Shown in pieces: positions 53,572 to 63,480 of a stretch of DNA of 64,000 nt. The notes under the pieces are model-generated. The model saw nothing but the letters and a program-made list of their open reading frames with translations. It did not search any database and was not told where the DNA came from. The position numbers and the translations under genes were made by a program. Each line of letters starts with the position of its first letter. Positions within the stretch are counted from its first letter, which is position 1. Source of the stretch: Eudromia elegans (taxonomy: Eukaryota; Chordata; Aves; Tinamiformes; Tinamidae); the NCBI GenBank assembly GCA_003342815.1, contig PTEX01000094.1:1-64000 (forward strand), read 5' to 3'.

Positions 53572-54594
53572 GGTGTTCCAATGTCCGAGGACAAGATGAT
53601 GCCCAAGTACAACTGCACCGTCAGTGAAGTCACCATAACGAACCTGCAGCCTGAGAAGAATCCTATCCACATGCTGTCAGCAGGGAAGTCAGGAAGTGAA
53701 TGTAGAAATCTTGGTCTCCATCCTCCTTCTCCCAGGATTTCGGAGAAAAGGCCAGCCCAGGGAGAGAAAAAATTATGGCCAGAAAAGGTTAAAAAGGAGG
53801 GGGCTTTGTCTCCTAGCCTGCATCGTGCAAGTGAGTTAGGTAGCATGGAGAACATCACCCTGAAGAGACCAGGGAAGTTGGCTCCCCTTGAGATTCCTTT
53901 GGAAGTAAAAGAAGCTCAGCTCCAAAAGATCATGGTTGTGCGGAGAGAAGCCCAAATGGCTGCTCAAAAGCTGACAGTTAACAACTCCATCAGCAATGAA
54001 CCCCACGTGAAAAGAGTAAAGAATCTAGCCCAGGGGGAGCTGGAAAATCTTCATAAGATAAAACTGAGTGAGAAGGCTATGACGGAGAATAAAGATGATC
54101 ATCCTTCCCTGAAAAGCAGCAAGCCCCTAGGAGAAATCCAAATTATTTTGCCTCCAGAGACAAGCCGGAATAAGTTGTGTAAGCAACCAGGACCTGAAGA
54201 CACTCCAAAGACAGTCCGTAAGCCATTAATCCCCACTCTCCAGGTACCTGACATATATGAAGACTCCAACAGCCCTGACAGCAGCCCCGATCCTTGCCAG
54301 AATGATTCCCGACGCCGGTTCAGATTAAGGCACATGAAAGAGCAGCAGGAAGATCAGGGGAAAGACAAACCCTTAAAGGTCACAGATCCAATTGTGGGAG
54401 AGAGCAGGCAGAAAAATGGAGGCCAACGAACACAAAAAACCCTAAGTGATGCAAGCAAGCTCATCGAAAATGTGGTCAAAAAGCACAAGGAACGAGGAGC
54501 ACAGCAAGGGGTAATAGATGAAGCTTCCTTTGTAAGGAGACAGTCTACTCGAAGGATGGCCTTGGGAGATATTATCCAGGTGGATGAAGACTGA
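53572..54594 (+). CDS. Large terminal coding exon of an unrecognised vertebrate gene
   Basis: The polypyrimidine stretch before TTTAAG (AG at 53570-53571) is a splice acceptor. The frame runs in phase 0 from 53572 for 340 codons to TGA at 54592-54594. The first ATG is codon 4 (53581). No ATG opens the frame further upstream, where it runs through the acceptor tract, so a spliced origin is more likely than an intronless gene. The product is hydrophilic and rich in Lys, Ser, Pro, Glu and Gln, with no signal peptide or membrane segment. It is probably mostly disordered. A likely helix spans residues ~108-134 (LEIPLEVKEAQLQKIMVVRR). An acidic Ser/Pro cluster at ~230-242 (EDSNSPDSSPDPC) is followed by a basic run (RRRFRLRHMK). 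A second likely helix is at ~294-308, and the C-terminus is RRQSTRRMALGDIIQVDED, where RRQS and RRMA are basic patches. The KLxPLEIP...QLQK...REAQ pattern recalls CCDC198-like coiled-coil proteins only faintly; I do not assign it. The intact 1 kb frame and codon-like composition argue for a real exon. Earlier exons were not found with confidence. Confidence 0.75.
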   Translation, partial: GVPMSEDKMMPKYNCTVSEVTITNLQPEKNPIHMLSAGKSGSECRNLGLHPPSPRISEKRPAQGEKKLWPEKVKKEGALSPSLHRASELGSMENITLKRPGKLAPLEIPLEVKEAQLQKIMVVRREAQMAAQKLTVNNSISNEPHVKRVKNLAQGELENLHKIKLSEKAMTENKDDHPSLKSSKPLGEIQIILPPETSRNKLCKQPGPEDTPKTVRKPLIPTLQVPDIYEDSNSPDSSPDPCQNDSRRRFRLRHMKEQQEDQGKDKPLKVTDPIVGESRQKNGGQRTQKTLSDASKLIENVVKKHKERGAQQGVIDEASFVRRQSTRRMALGDIIQVDED

Positions 54595-55097
54595 ATATCA
54601 CGGATACGGATCCTCTCCACTGCTTGTTAGATCCAGCTCTGAAAAGCAAAGAAATGTTAAACACCACAGCTAACCAGTAAAAGACATTAGATCCACTATT
54701 AGGGTAGAAAATATTCAGATGAGTGTCTAGAGATTTCTGCTGACTACCAAGTGAAAATAAGTCCACATTGTTAAACAACTGCAAACCTATTCCACTACCA
54801 TTACTGTTCTTGAGATGTGTAGACAAGTATTTCATATAGAAAATATCCTTCTACTGTGCTCAGTGCAAAAAAGCTCCAGCTCCAGTCCTATGTAGGGATC
54901 CCAGAAAATATTGTCTAAGTAAGAAAGTGACAGAGCACAGTAAACACTGAAAAATGCTACCTAAAGGCAGAAGTATCTATCGGTGAAATACGAAATATAT
55001 ATGAGACAAAGAACTGCCAAGAATGAATTCAGAAGAATTAATCTTATAGAGGAATAAGGAAAAGAGATAATATTTTCTAATGTTTCTTCCACTTCTA
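54595..55097 (+). other. Probable 3' UTR / downstream flank of the coding exon
   Basis: No further frame continues the protein. The canonical AATAAA is absent before the transposon starts at 55098; the variant AGTAAA occurs near 54939. If the transcript is longer, its 3' UTR would run into the Tigger element, which contains AATAAA near 56873, with another at 57167-57172. Confidence 0.35.
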
Positions 55098-57077
55098 CAG
55101 GCACATATAATTTTATTGCACTTTGCTTTATTGCCCTTTGCAGATATTATGCTTTTTACAAATTCAAGGTTTGTGGCAACTCTGTGTCAAGAAAAACTAT
55201 CAGTAGCGTTTTTTCCAACAGTGTGTCGTCACTTTGTGTCTCTGTGTCACATTTTGCTAATTCATACAATATTTCAGGCGTTTTCATTATTATATCTGTT
55301 ATGGTGATCTGTGATCAATGATCTTGTTTTTAACTATTGTAATTACTTTGAGGCACCACAAACCATGTCCATATAAAACAGCAAACTTAACTGATAAATG
55401 TTTTGTGTGTTTTGACTGCTCTACTGACCAGCTGTTCCTCTGTTCATGAGCTTTAAGGAAAGAAATTGGAAAGAAGTTGTCTCCATAACATGAAAGTACA
55501 AGATGAAGCAGCGTGCGCAAGATGTAGAAGCTGTAGCAAGTTATCCAGAAGATTGAGCTAGGATAATTCATGAAGGTAGCTATAATAAACATCAGATTTT
55601 TAACACAAATGAAAAAAAAACCCCTTATATTGAAGAAAGATGTCATTTAGGACTTTCATAGTTAAAGAGAAGTCAATGTCTGGCTTCAAACTTCAAAAGA
55701 CAGACTGATTCTCCTGGTAGATGCTAATGCAGCTGGTGACTTTAAGTTGAAGCTAATGTTCATTTATCATTCAAAAAATCCTAGGGCCCTTAAGAATTAT
55801 GTTAAATCTCCTCTGTCTTTGTTCTATGAAGGAAACAAAAAAGCCTGCATGACAGCACATCTGTTTACAACCTGTTTTTCTGAATATTTTAAGGCCATTG
55901 TTGAGACCTACTGCTCAGAGAAAAAAGGATTCCTTTCAAAATATTATTGTTCACCGACAATGCACTTGATCACCCATCTGGAGCTCTGATGGAGATGTAT
56001 GACAAGATTAATGTTGTTTTCATGCCTGCTAACACAATATCCATTCTGCAGCCCATGAATCATGAGCAATTTTGACTTTCAACTCTTATTAGCTAACAAA
56101 TACATTTTATAAGGCTACAGCTGCCATAGTTGTTATTATTTAAGACATATATTTTGTAAGGCTATGGCTGCCGTAGATTGCAATTCCTCCGATGAATCTG
56201 GGCGAGTTAGTTGAAAATCTTCTGAAAAGGACTCACCATTCTAGATACCATTAAGAAAAATCACGATTCATGGGAAATATCAAGACGAACAACAGTTTGG
56301 AAGAAGTTGATGCCAACCTTCATGGATGACTTTGAGTGGTTCAGGACATCAGTGGACAAAGTATCAGTGGACAGATGTGGTGGAAATAGCAAGAGAAAAA
56401 TAATTAATTGGGGAGCCTCAAGATTTGACTGAATTACTGCAAACTCATGATAAAACTTCAGTGGATGAGGAGTTACTTCTTATGTATGAACAAAGTAGTT
56501 TCTTGAGATGGAATCTACTCCTAGTGTCAACACTGAAATTACAACAAAGGATTGAGAATATTACATAAGTTTGTTGATAAAGCAGCAACAGGGTTTGAGA
56601 GGACTGTCTCCAACTCTGAAAGAAGTTCTATTGTGGGGAAAATGCTATCAAACAGTACCACATGCTGCACAGAAATCCTTCGTGAAAAGAGGAGTTTATT
56701 GATGTGGCAAACTTCATTGCTGTCTTTTTTTAAGAAATTGCCCCTGCCACCTCAACCTTCAGCAGCGACCATCCTGATCAACCAGTAGCTGTCAACATTA
56801 GGGCAACATCCTCCATCAGAGAAAAGATTACAACTTGCTGAAGGCTCAGATGATCGTTTGCATTTTATAGCAATAAAGTATTTTTTTAATTAAGGTATGC
56901 ATATTGTTTTTTCCTTAGACATAATGCTATTGAACACTTAATAGACTGCAGTACAGCATAAACATAACTTCTATATGCACTGGGAAACCAGAAAAATTGT
57001 GTGACTCATTTTATTGTGATATTCTCTTTATTGTGGTGGTATGGAACCAAACTTGCTATATCTCTGAGGTATGCCTG
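55098..57077 (+). mobile_element. Tigger1-like pogo/Tc1-mariner DNA transposon, internally deleted
   Basis: Left end CAGGCACATATAATTTTATTG (55098-) and right end ...GAGGTATGCCTG (-57077) are the terminal inverted repeats of the Tigger1 family, whose ends read CAGGCATACCT. TA dinucleotides flank both sides (55096-55097 and 57078-57079), the target-site duplication expected for this superfamily. The order of internal blocks agrees with Tigger1 as I know it: the left non-coding region, middle and C-terminal transposase (bases ~55450-56790), then the right region with GCTGAAGGCTCAGATGATCG at 56837-56856. At ~55430-55445 the sequence jumps from the left non-coding region to the middle of the transposase gene, removing the N-terminal DNA-binding part. 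The copy is 1980 bp, shorter than the roughly 2.4 kb full element. Dead copy. Confidence 0.88.
55450..56788 (+). pseudogene. Broken Tigger-type transposase remnant
   Basis: The DDE-superfamily transposase would cut and paste the element. Here only fragments are open: 55747-55989 ([18 protein letters not shown] block, then the region of the second catalytic Asp) and 56552-56788 (the C-terminal VDKAATGFER...SFFKKLPLPPQPSAA block). Aligned by eye to the family, the first catalytic Asp codon appears as AAT (Asn) at 55608-55610, the second Asp codon GAC is kept at 55956-55958, and the third appears as AAT (Asn) at 56058-56060. Frameshifts and stops lie between, and a ~45-bp segment is duplicated at ~56087-56180. 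The helix-turn-helix/CENP-B-like N-terminus is deleted. Not functional. Confidence 0.82.
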
Positions 57078-57079
57078 TA

Positions 57080-60000
57080 TTTCCTTTTGCTCTACAGTCT
57101 ATATCTTTCATTTATCTGCTTGGAGAACTACTAACTATGCAGATATTCTGTAACGCAAAAATATGCAATAAAAATAACTCTCCATGTTGCGGTGATTCTT
57201 CTTCATTTTCTTCCATCTGATGCCAAGATATTCATTGAATCCTTCAGAAGGCTGCACCTTATGGGAGGACTCCTTCTCCCTGGCTTCTTTGGGCATAATT
57301 CTGTTTGTTCTCTCCTGTTTTTTCTTGGTAAAGGGATGATGAACCCTCATTCTTTCACTCCCTACTTTCAAACTTCTCTACAACCATTGCTGAGCTGTGC
57401 TGACTTGTAGGCATTTGTTTGCAGTAATTCATCACATAAATATTCTGCAGTTTCTACCTGTTCACTTCTGGTCACTTTTTAAGATCATCATTCTCTCTTG
57501 AAGACTGAATATTACTCAATGTAAAACGTGAAAACATATAACATGTAATGTACAACATAAAAAATCCCAAGTACAGTCCCAAGAATGTCTCAAAATATTT
57601 TAATGGAGCAAAATCTATTCTGTGGGTTTTTTTTTTTTCTTTTTTTAAGGCACTAATATGACAAGCTGTTAGAGATGCAAATACAGTACAAATATTATTA
57701 GTAAAACTAAAGTGCTATGAAATTGCTTTGTAAATGACATTTTCAGTTAAAAAAGTGGGAGGTTCATATATTCTGGTAGTTTGCTTGGTTGGTTTCTTTT
57801 TAGCACAGCTGGTATTTTCTGGATATCACATGAGTCTAGAAGCTGGGAAGATGCTAAAAAGGGAAATGGCGAGACTTGCCATAAAATCATGAGAGTTGGC
57901 AAAAATACATGAGTGTTCTTGGAAAAACAGTTCGATAAGATGGCTAGAAGCAGCAGAACTCAGTCTTTAGATTCTCGATCTGGTGGGGGAAGAATGAAAA
58001 ACATTTGTTTCAGAAAAGAGATGAGGTTAATTTTACACTTTATTCTTTCTTCTGCACATATGCTGAAGACAGCCAAAGCCACAGCATATGAGATATGGTT
58101 AACCATCGGAGTCATTTTTGTATTCCAACACTATCAGAAACTGTAAAGCTTTTGTTTCTTTTTTTTTTCTCTCTGAAATGCTCTCTTGATCATTACTCTT
58201 GCAGCAGAAAAAGACCATGCACAAGCACGTATCAAGAATTTGTTCTTGGTATCTCTTGCCGAAGAGAAAACAGTGCTGGAATAGAGATTTTTTACCTCAA
58301 TATTTCTGTTGGTCTTCTTTCCTTTTTGCTCCCCTGTTTTGCTCTGCTTGTGTTTATATGCTTTTTTCTGCCACCTTTTTCGATTTATTCCTATTTTGGA
58401 ACTGTTATTGTTGAGTTTTTATTTTTGTGTTATCAATTGCATGGTCTTGGATAATTCTAGATTTGCCATGAACTCTTACATTTGACTTCATACAGAACTT
58501 TTGAATCCTTACTTTGTGATTAATTTCTATAAAAGTTGGAACAAACCTGCTCTTCTATAACACCCAGCCCTTTATGGAGGACTCCACAGGCAACTTACAG
58601 TTGAATTCAGGCTATTGAAATTAAATAATCTGAGACAAACCCAGAGGAAAGTATTCCATAGAAAAGGAGATGTTTTAAGGTAAAGAGAAAATGGTGCTCA
58701 GTGCATTGGAAGTGGCCCATGACCCAAGTATTTGTATTGTGTAAAATCAGGCACTGAGATAAGGTCAAGGAAATCACAGAAATCTTCCCTATGGAATAAG
58801 AATTAGGGACTACAAGAGTGAATCGAAACTAAGATGGGGGGTAGGAACAGTGCATGTACAGCAGAAAAATAATGAGGAAGCCATCTGAAGTAAAGGAGAC
58901 ATTTTGAAAGGAGAAATTATTTTTCTTTTTTTTTTTTTTCTTTTTTTACTGAGCTTAGGCAAAAACAACTGGTTGGCAGTAAGTGCTAACTTATTGTCTT
59001 GTAAGCTTTCTGAAGACGTTAAAAGTTGCCATAGAGGACATCATTTCTGGTGCTGTTCCCAGATACTCCTACACAGAAACAAAAAACAGTTGCAGAAACC
59101 AGGAAACCGTGCTCAGGCTTGTCACAGCAGCGGTAGCACTACTTACACAAATCAGTCACCTTATGACTTGCCACTAGTTCTATTTGTCAATTTGCTTAGT
59201 AAGGGCCTGAAGCTATGCAGGCAAGATAACATAAATACAATTAAGGCAGTAGTAATTGTCCAACACTGCAAGGAATTAAGATTAGACGCTAACCTGGGGA
59301 TAAAAGAAACCAAGGAATATATGTGATGTCTGGGCAGTGAGGAAAAACAATAATTCAGCTCATGTGAATTCAGCTACATCTCTGACTCACTGCTGTTTGT
59401 GAATTTGAAACTCCTTTCCCAAGGTGTGGCATTTTGGTGACACCTCACAAGTTCCCAGCCAAGCAATATTCCATACATATAAGGTAATATCAGAGAAAAC
59501 AATTGCTACTAAAATGTACTGTAGAGGCAGAACAGCAACATGAGGAACAGATGAGTTCTTGAAGTTGACCTAGCTCATCTGAGAAGATCTTTGGCTTTAC
59601 TAAGCTATAGCAAGGTGATGTGAGGAACTTCCTCAAGTGGGTATTGAGCCCAATTGGCTGAGACTTCTGCCTTGGAAATACAGTTGCACATAAACTGGAT
59701 GAACAACTTGGGTGGACAAGTGAAATTGTGGGAAGGTCATCACATGTACCAGAACGTCTTGTTATTGCTCTGCTCCTTTACTTGTCTCTTTTAATGCAAC
59801 TGAGACCACAGTTTCACAGTACCATTCATCAATACAAAAGCATGCTGTCTTATCCCTTGGGGATGGTTAGGCCTTCCCATCACTCCTTTGTGCTGGTACT
59901 GCTCCTCGGACAGCTGTGCAGTGACCTGGAACAATGAATTTGACATAGAAACTTGCTCCCTAAAATGAGTTTCATCCCCAGGCTTGATTCACCAAATGGA

Positions 60001-60830
60001 TTTAGCAGTGCTTGTGGAGGAGGCAAGGAACTAAGGGACGGGGAAGAACAGGACTATCCATTTGGGAGATGGACTGTACTTCTGTCAAGTTAAAATGTCT
60101 TTAAATCATATACTGAGGGCATAAATTAACGTGTTGGTGTGCCAAGGAACACAGTGGGAACACTCTTCATGATATTAAATCTTGAAAAATCTGGACTTCA
60201 TCTTTATAATTCCATAGACCATAGAATAATTGTCCCTCTGGTTTAGAAATATCTGACTAGTGTTAACTGGAAAATTAGTCTGGATGATCTAATGCTGTAC
60301 TGTGCCTTTCAAATATGTGAATCGCCCTCCTACTTATCTAAGGTGTTTTTATGAAATGCAATGATAGCCAGACATTTTCTATAATAGAAAAGTGCATCAC
60401 TGATGGAGTACCTGGGGAACTCTGGTACTTTTCCAGATCGTTCTAGAAGGATGATGCCAAAAATTAGCCATTTGGTAGTAAAAGATGCTTGCTGGCATAT
60501 AAAGTGTATAATGAAAATGCAGTCCTGTACACACACACACATGAAAAAAAAAAGATTTAGAGGCAAATGCAATTTTGAAAGGATCTCTTTCAATAAACAG
60601 CCATGTTTACTTCTTACAGCAAGATTAGTGCAAAATAAGGATTTTGTCAAAAGGATACTGAACAGATTAAGACCCATGGAGTGGGTCAATCTTTGCTTCT
60701 ATTTACATGCTCTACCTACCTCATCACTGCTTGAAGTCAATTTAGTTGCTTTGCTATTATTCCTTTCAAAGTTACATCAAAGAATATATGTTTCAATAAT
60801 GTGTTTGAACCAGGAATGGATGATGCAGCC
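57080..60830. other. No gene recognised
   Basis: Non-coding downstream DNA. AATAAA at 57167-57172 could serve as a poly(A) signal for the upstream gene if its 3' UTR spans the transposon. T-runs occur near 57629-57647 and 58921-58947. The 140-codon frame at 58904-59326 and the 168-codon frame at 60403-60909 (plus) have no domain and no start or splice support; the latter runs into the CR1 3' end. Confidence 0.5.
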
Positions 60831-62110
60831 AATCACAGAATGCCTAAGGTTGGAAGGGACCTCTAGAGGTCATCTAGTCCAAGCCCCCTGCACACGCAGG
60901 GTCTCCTAGAGATCAAAACCCAGGCGGGTTTTGAAGATCTCCAGAGAAGGAGACTCCACCACCTCTCTGGGCAGCCTGTGCCAGGGCTCTGTCACCCTCA
61001 CTGTTAAGAAGTCCTTTCTCAAGTTCCTGTGGAACTTTTGGTGCTTCAGTTGTTGGCTGTTTCCTCTAGTTCTATCACTGGCCATCACTGAGAAGAGGCC
61101 AGCCCCCTCCTCCTCACTCCCTGTCTTGAGATATTTATATACATTAATCAGGTCCCCTCTCAGTCTTCTGCAGGCTGAAGAGGCCCAGCTCTCTCAGCCT
61201 TTGCTCATAGGGCAGATGTTCCAGGCCCCTAATCATCTTTGTGGCCCTGCGCTGGACTCTCTCTAGCAGCTCCACGTCCCTCCTGCACTGGGGAGCCCAG
61301 AACTGCACACAGTACTCGAGGTGCGGCCTCACCAGAGCTGAGTAGAGGGGCAGAATCACCTCCCTCGACCTGCTGGAGACGCTCTGCTTAATGCACCCCA
61401 GGATCCCATTGGCCTTCTTGGCCACGAGGGCACACTGCTGCCTCATGGTCAACCTGTCGTCCACCATGACGCCCAGGTCCCTCTCTGCGGGGCTGCTCTC
61501 CAGGAGGTCGGTCCCCAGCCTGTAGGCATGTCTAGGGTTATTCCTCCCCAGGTGCAGGACCCTACACTTGCCCTTGTTGAACTTCATGAGGTTACTCGCC
61601 GCCCAGCTGTCCAGTCTGTCCAGGTCCCTCTGGATGGCAGCGCAGCCCTCAGGGCTGTCAGCTATTCCTCCCAGTTTGGTGTCATCAGCAAACTTGCTGA
61701 GGGTGCACTCCATCCCTTCATCGAGGTCGTTAATAAACAAGTTGAACAGGATTGGACCAAGGATTGAGCCCTGGGGGACACCACTAACCACAGGCCTCCA
61801 GCTGGACTTGGCACCATTGATTACCACCCTCTGAGCTCTGCCATCCAGCCAATTCCTAATCCACCTTACTGTCCACTCATCTAACCCACTCTTCTGGAGC
61901 TTGCCCAGGAGGATGCGGTGAGGGACGGTGTTAAAAGCTTTGCTGAAGTCCAGATAGATGACATCCACCGCTCTGCCCTCATCTATCCATCTAGTCACCC
62001 CATCGTAGAAGGCTATCAGGTTAGTCAAGCATGATCTCCCCTTGGTGAACCCATGCTGGCTACTCCTGAGCACCTTCTTCTTCTCCATGCATCTGGAAAC
62101 ACCAACCAGG
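60831..62110 (-). mobile_element. CR1 LINE retrotransposon, 5'-truncated copy 2
   Basis: Minus-strand element whose 3' end at 60831 retains only one octamer-like unit (AATCACAGAAT), followed by the same GGAAGGGACCT and CATCTAGTCCAA blocks as copy 1. It extends about 630 bp further 5' than copy 1, adding the reverse transcriptase palm region. Homology fades at about 62100-62110 near CCATGCATCTGG; the 5' end is approximate. The two CR1 copies are in the same orientation about 57 kb apart and share long identical stretches, for example around 3995-4200 versus 61200-61405, so they belong to the same or closely related subfamilies. Confidence 0.95.
60906..62110 (-). pseudogene. CR1 ORF2 reverse transcriptase fragment, frameshifted
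   Basis: The open frame on the minus strand runs from 62349 to 61144, but only codons from about residue 81 (below ~62110) are CR1; the first ~80 residues come from flanking DNA by chance. Visible RT motifs in order are [27 protein letters not shown] (catalytic Asp of motif A), [14 protein letters not shown] (motif B), KFADDTKL (motif C, paired Asp; bases ~61680-61692), then MKFNKGKC and HLGRNN. Near 61170 the sequence has CTTCTGCAG where copy 1 has CTTCTCTTCTGCAG. That 5-base deletion shifts the frame and ends it at 61144. The remaining C-terminus continues in another frame at 60906-61088 and ends in TRLGFDL instead of the usual longer tail. No endonuclease domain. Not functional. Confidence 0.9.
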
Positions 62111-63120
62111 GGGCCATAAAACATTCTCAGATATTGACCATAATGGACAAAGTTCTGGTAACTAAATGATAAGGTGGAGATCGACTCATGTAATGAAGGG
62201 TCACAAATGAATAAATGGCACTTTAAGCATTTACATTTATATATGTATTTAAGAGTGTTCCAAGATAAAACCTGTTGGATATCCTGCTCTGCTTCTCTGC
62301 CTTTGGTTTCAACTTTTTTTTTTTTTACGTCGAGAATCCAGAGAGTCATTTATTTCTTATTTCACAAGAGCAAGCTCCATCTTCTTCCCTCAAGCTGCAG
62401 AAAAACAGTACATAAGATGGTCTCCACCTCAAAGACTTTTCAATCTTAATGTAAAATAAATACTGGGTGAGCAAAAATAGTGAATAAGCAAAAGGCTATA
62501 GTGCAATCCTTTGTAAATAATTGTGATGAATGAAACTTGCAGATTGCTGGCATAATTATCTGATTTAATAATCGTGCATATCCCATGATGATTACATTTT
62601 GTTCCCAGAGATTTTGATATTCTTCACACAATACAGCAAAACAGCACTTCCAGCGATGGGAAAAGAGGGCAAAATCTTTGACCAACACATAGTCCTCTAT
62701 ATCCAAACACCAGAAATGAGAAGAGGACAAGCCAGAGAGATCTGAATCCTGAATGCTACTTGTGACAGATGGGAACACTGTGAAATACCCCAGTGTCCTG
62801 GTTGTACCTTCCAACGTACATGGATGCCCTTTGGAGAAACTGCCTTGCTGTTTGCTTGAAATTATTCCTCCTTTCAGTCCAAAGCAGGAAAGCTCAGCAT
62901 CTGGGATGGAAGGCATGGGGAAGAGATTCAGCTGAGCTTTTAAAAGTGAGAACAAGAGACAAAGATTTTTTCATCTTTATTATTACTTATTATTAGACTC
63001 CCTTTGCAATTACCCTTAAGTCAATAATGACTGCAATATGGATTTTGTGTGAAAAGCAACAAAAAACCAGTGATTATATTAAACAACAATTTAATCATCA
63101 GCAAACTGGAGAAAGAGTGG
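62111..63120. other. No gene recognised
   Basis: Non-coding. Contains a T-run at about 62314-62326. The 169-codon minus frame at 62446-62955 has no recognised domain and is overlapped by plus-strand frames. Confidence 0.5.
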
Positions 63121-63480
63121 CGGGCTCTGCAGCGCCCAGGGTCAACTCTGGTTCGTTGAAATGAAAAGCGAAACTAGGAGGGTGGAAATCCCCTTATGGG
63201 ATAAACCTGGTAGATTCAGGGGTGCCCTTTGATGTGATTGGATAAAGGAGGTTGGAGCTGCCCGTGATTGGTTAGAAGTTGCTCGTGGGGCTCGTGGTTA
63301 TCGTGTGAGCGTCTCCTGGGGAGAGTGCGGGGGTGGTTTGTACGAGGACATGAAAGTTGGGTGCTGCTTCCAATGAAGTCTGTGTTCCACCATCTCAGAG
63401 TCCCCTGCTCCTCAATACACCCACAAAAGAGGAAGATAAGAAGCATGGAGACAAAACAAGGTCTCTAGGCTGAGGTCACT
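63121..63480 (+). promoter_or_regulatory. CpG-containing promoter-like or LTR-like module with ISRE-, kappaB- and CCAAT-type motifs
   Basis: In 120 bases the sequence holds a tandem GAAA-type motif GAAATGAAAAGCGAAACT (63158-63175), close to the interferon-stimulated response element pattern GAAANNGAAACT with an extra half-site. It also holds a kappaB-like GGAAATCCCC (63184-63193) and two inverted CCAAT boxes, GTGATTGG, centred near 63239 and 63269 and 30 bases apart. CpG is clearly higher here (for example GCTCGTGGGGCTCGTGG, TATCGTGTGAGCGTC). The arrangement resembles an inducible promoter or an endogenous retroviral LTR. No convincing first exon, TATA box or LTR boundaries are visible. Function is inferred from motifs only. 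Confidence 0.3.

Noticed and set aside
53523-53858. 111-codon minus-strand frame and other minus frames under 53572-54594
   Set aside because: They are antisense shadows of the plus-strand coding exon.
55299-55646. 115-codon minus-strand frame
   Set aside because: It lies antisense inside the Tigger element and has no homology of its own.
58904-59326. 140-codon frame starting with a phenylalanine-rich run
   Set aside because: The apparent signal peptide is the translation of a poly-T tract; no domain follows.
60403-60909. 168-codon plus-strand frame
   Set aside because: Its last part reads antisense through the CR1 3' UTR, it has no domain, and its composition is that of random AT-rich DNA.
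61528-61834. Plus-strand frames of 79-88 codons
   Set aside because: They are antisense shadows of the CR1 reverse transcriptase.
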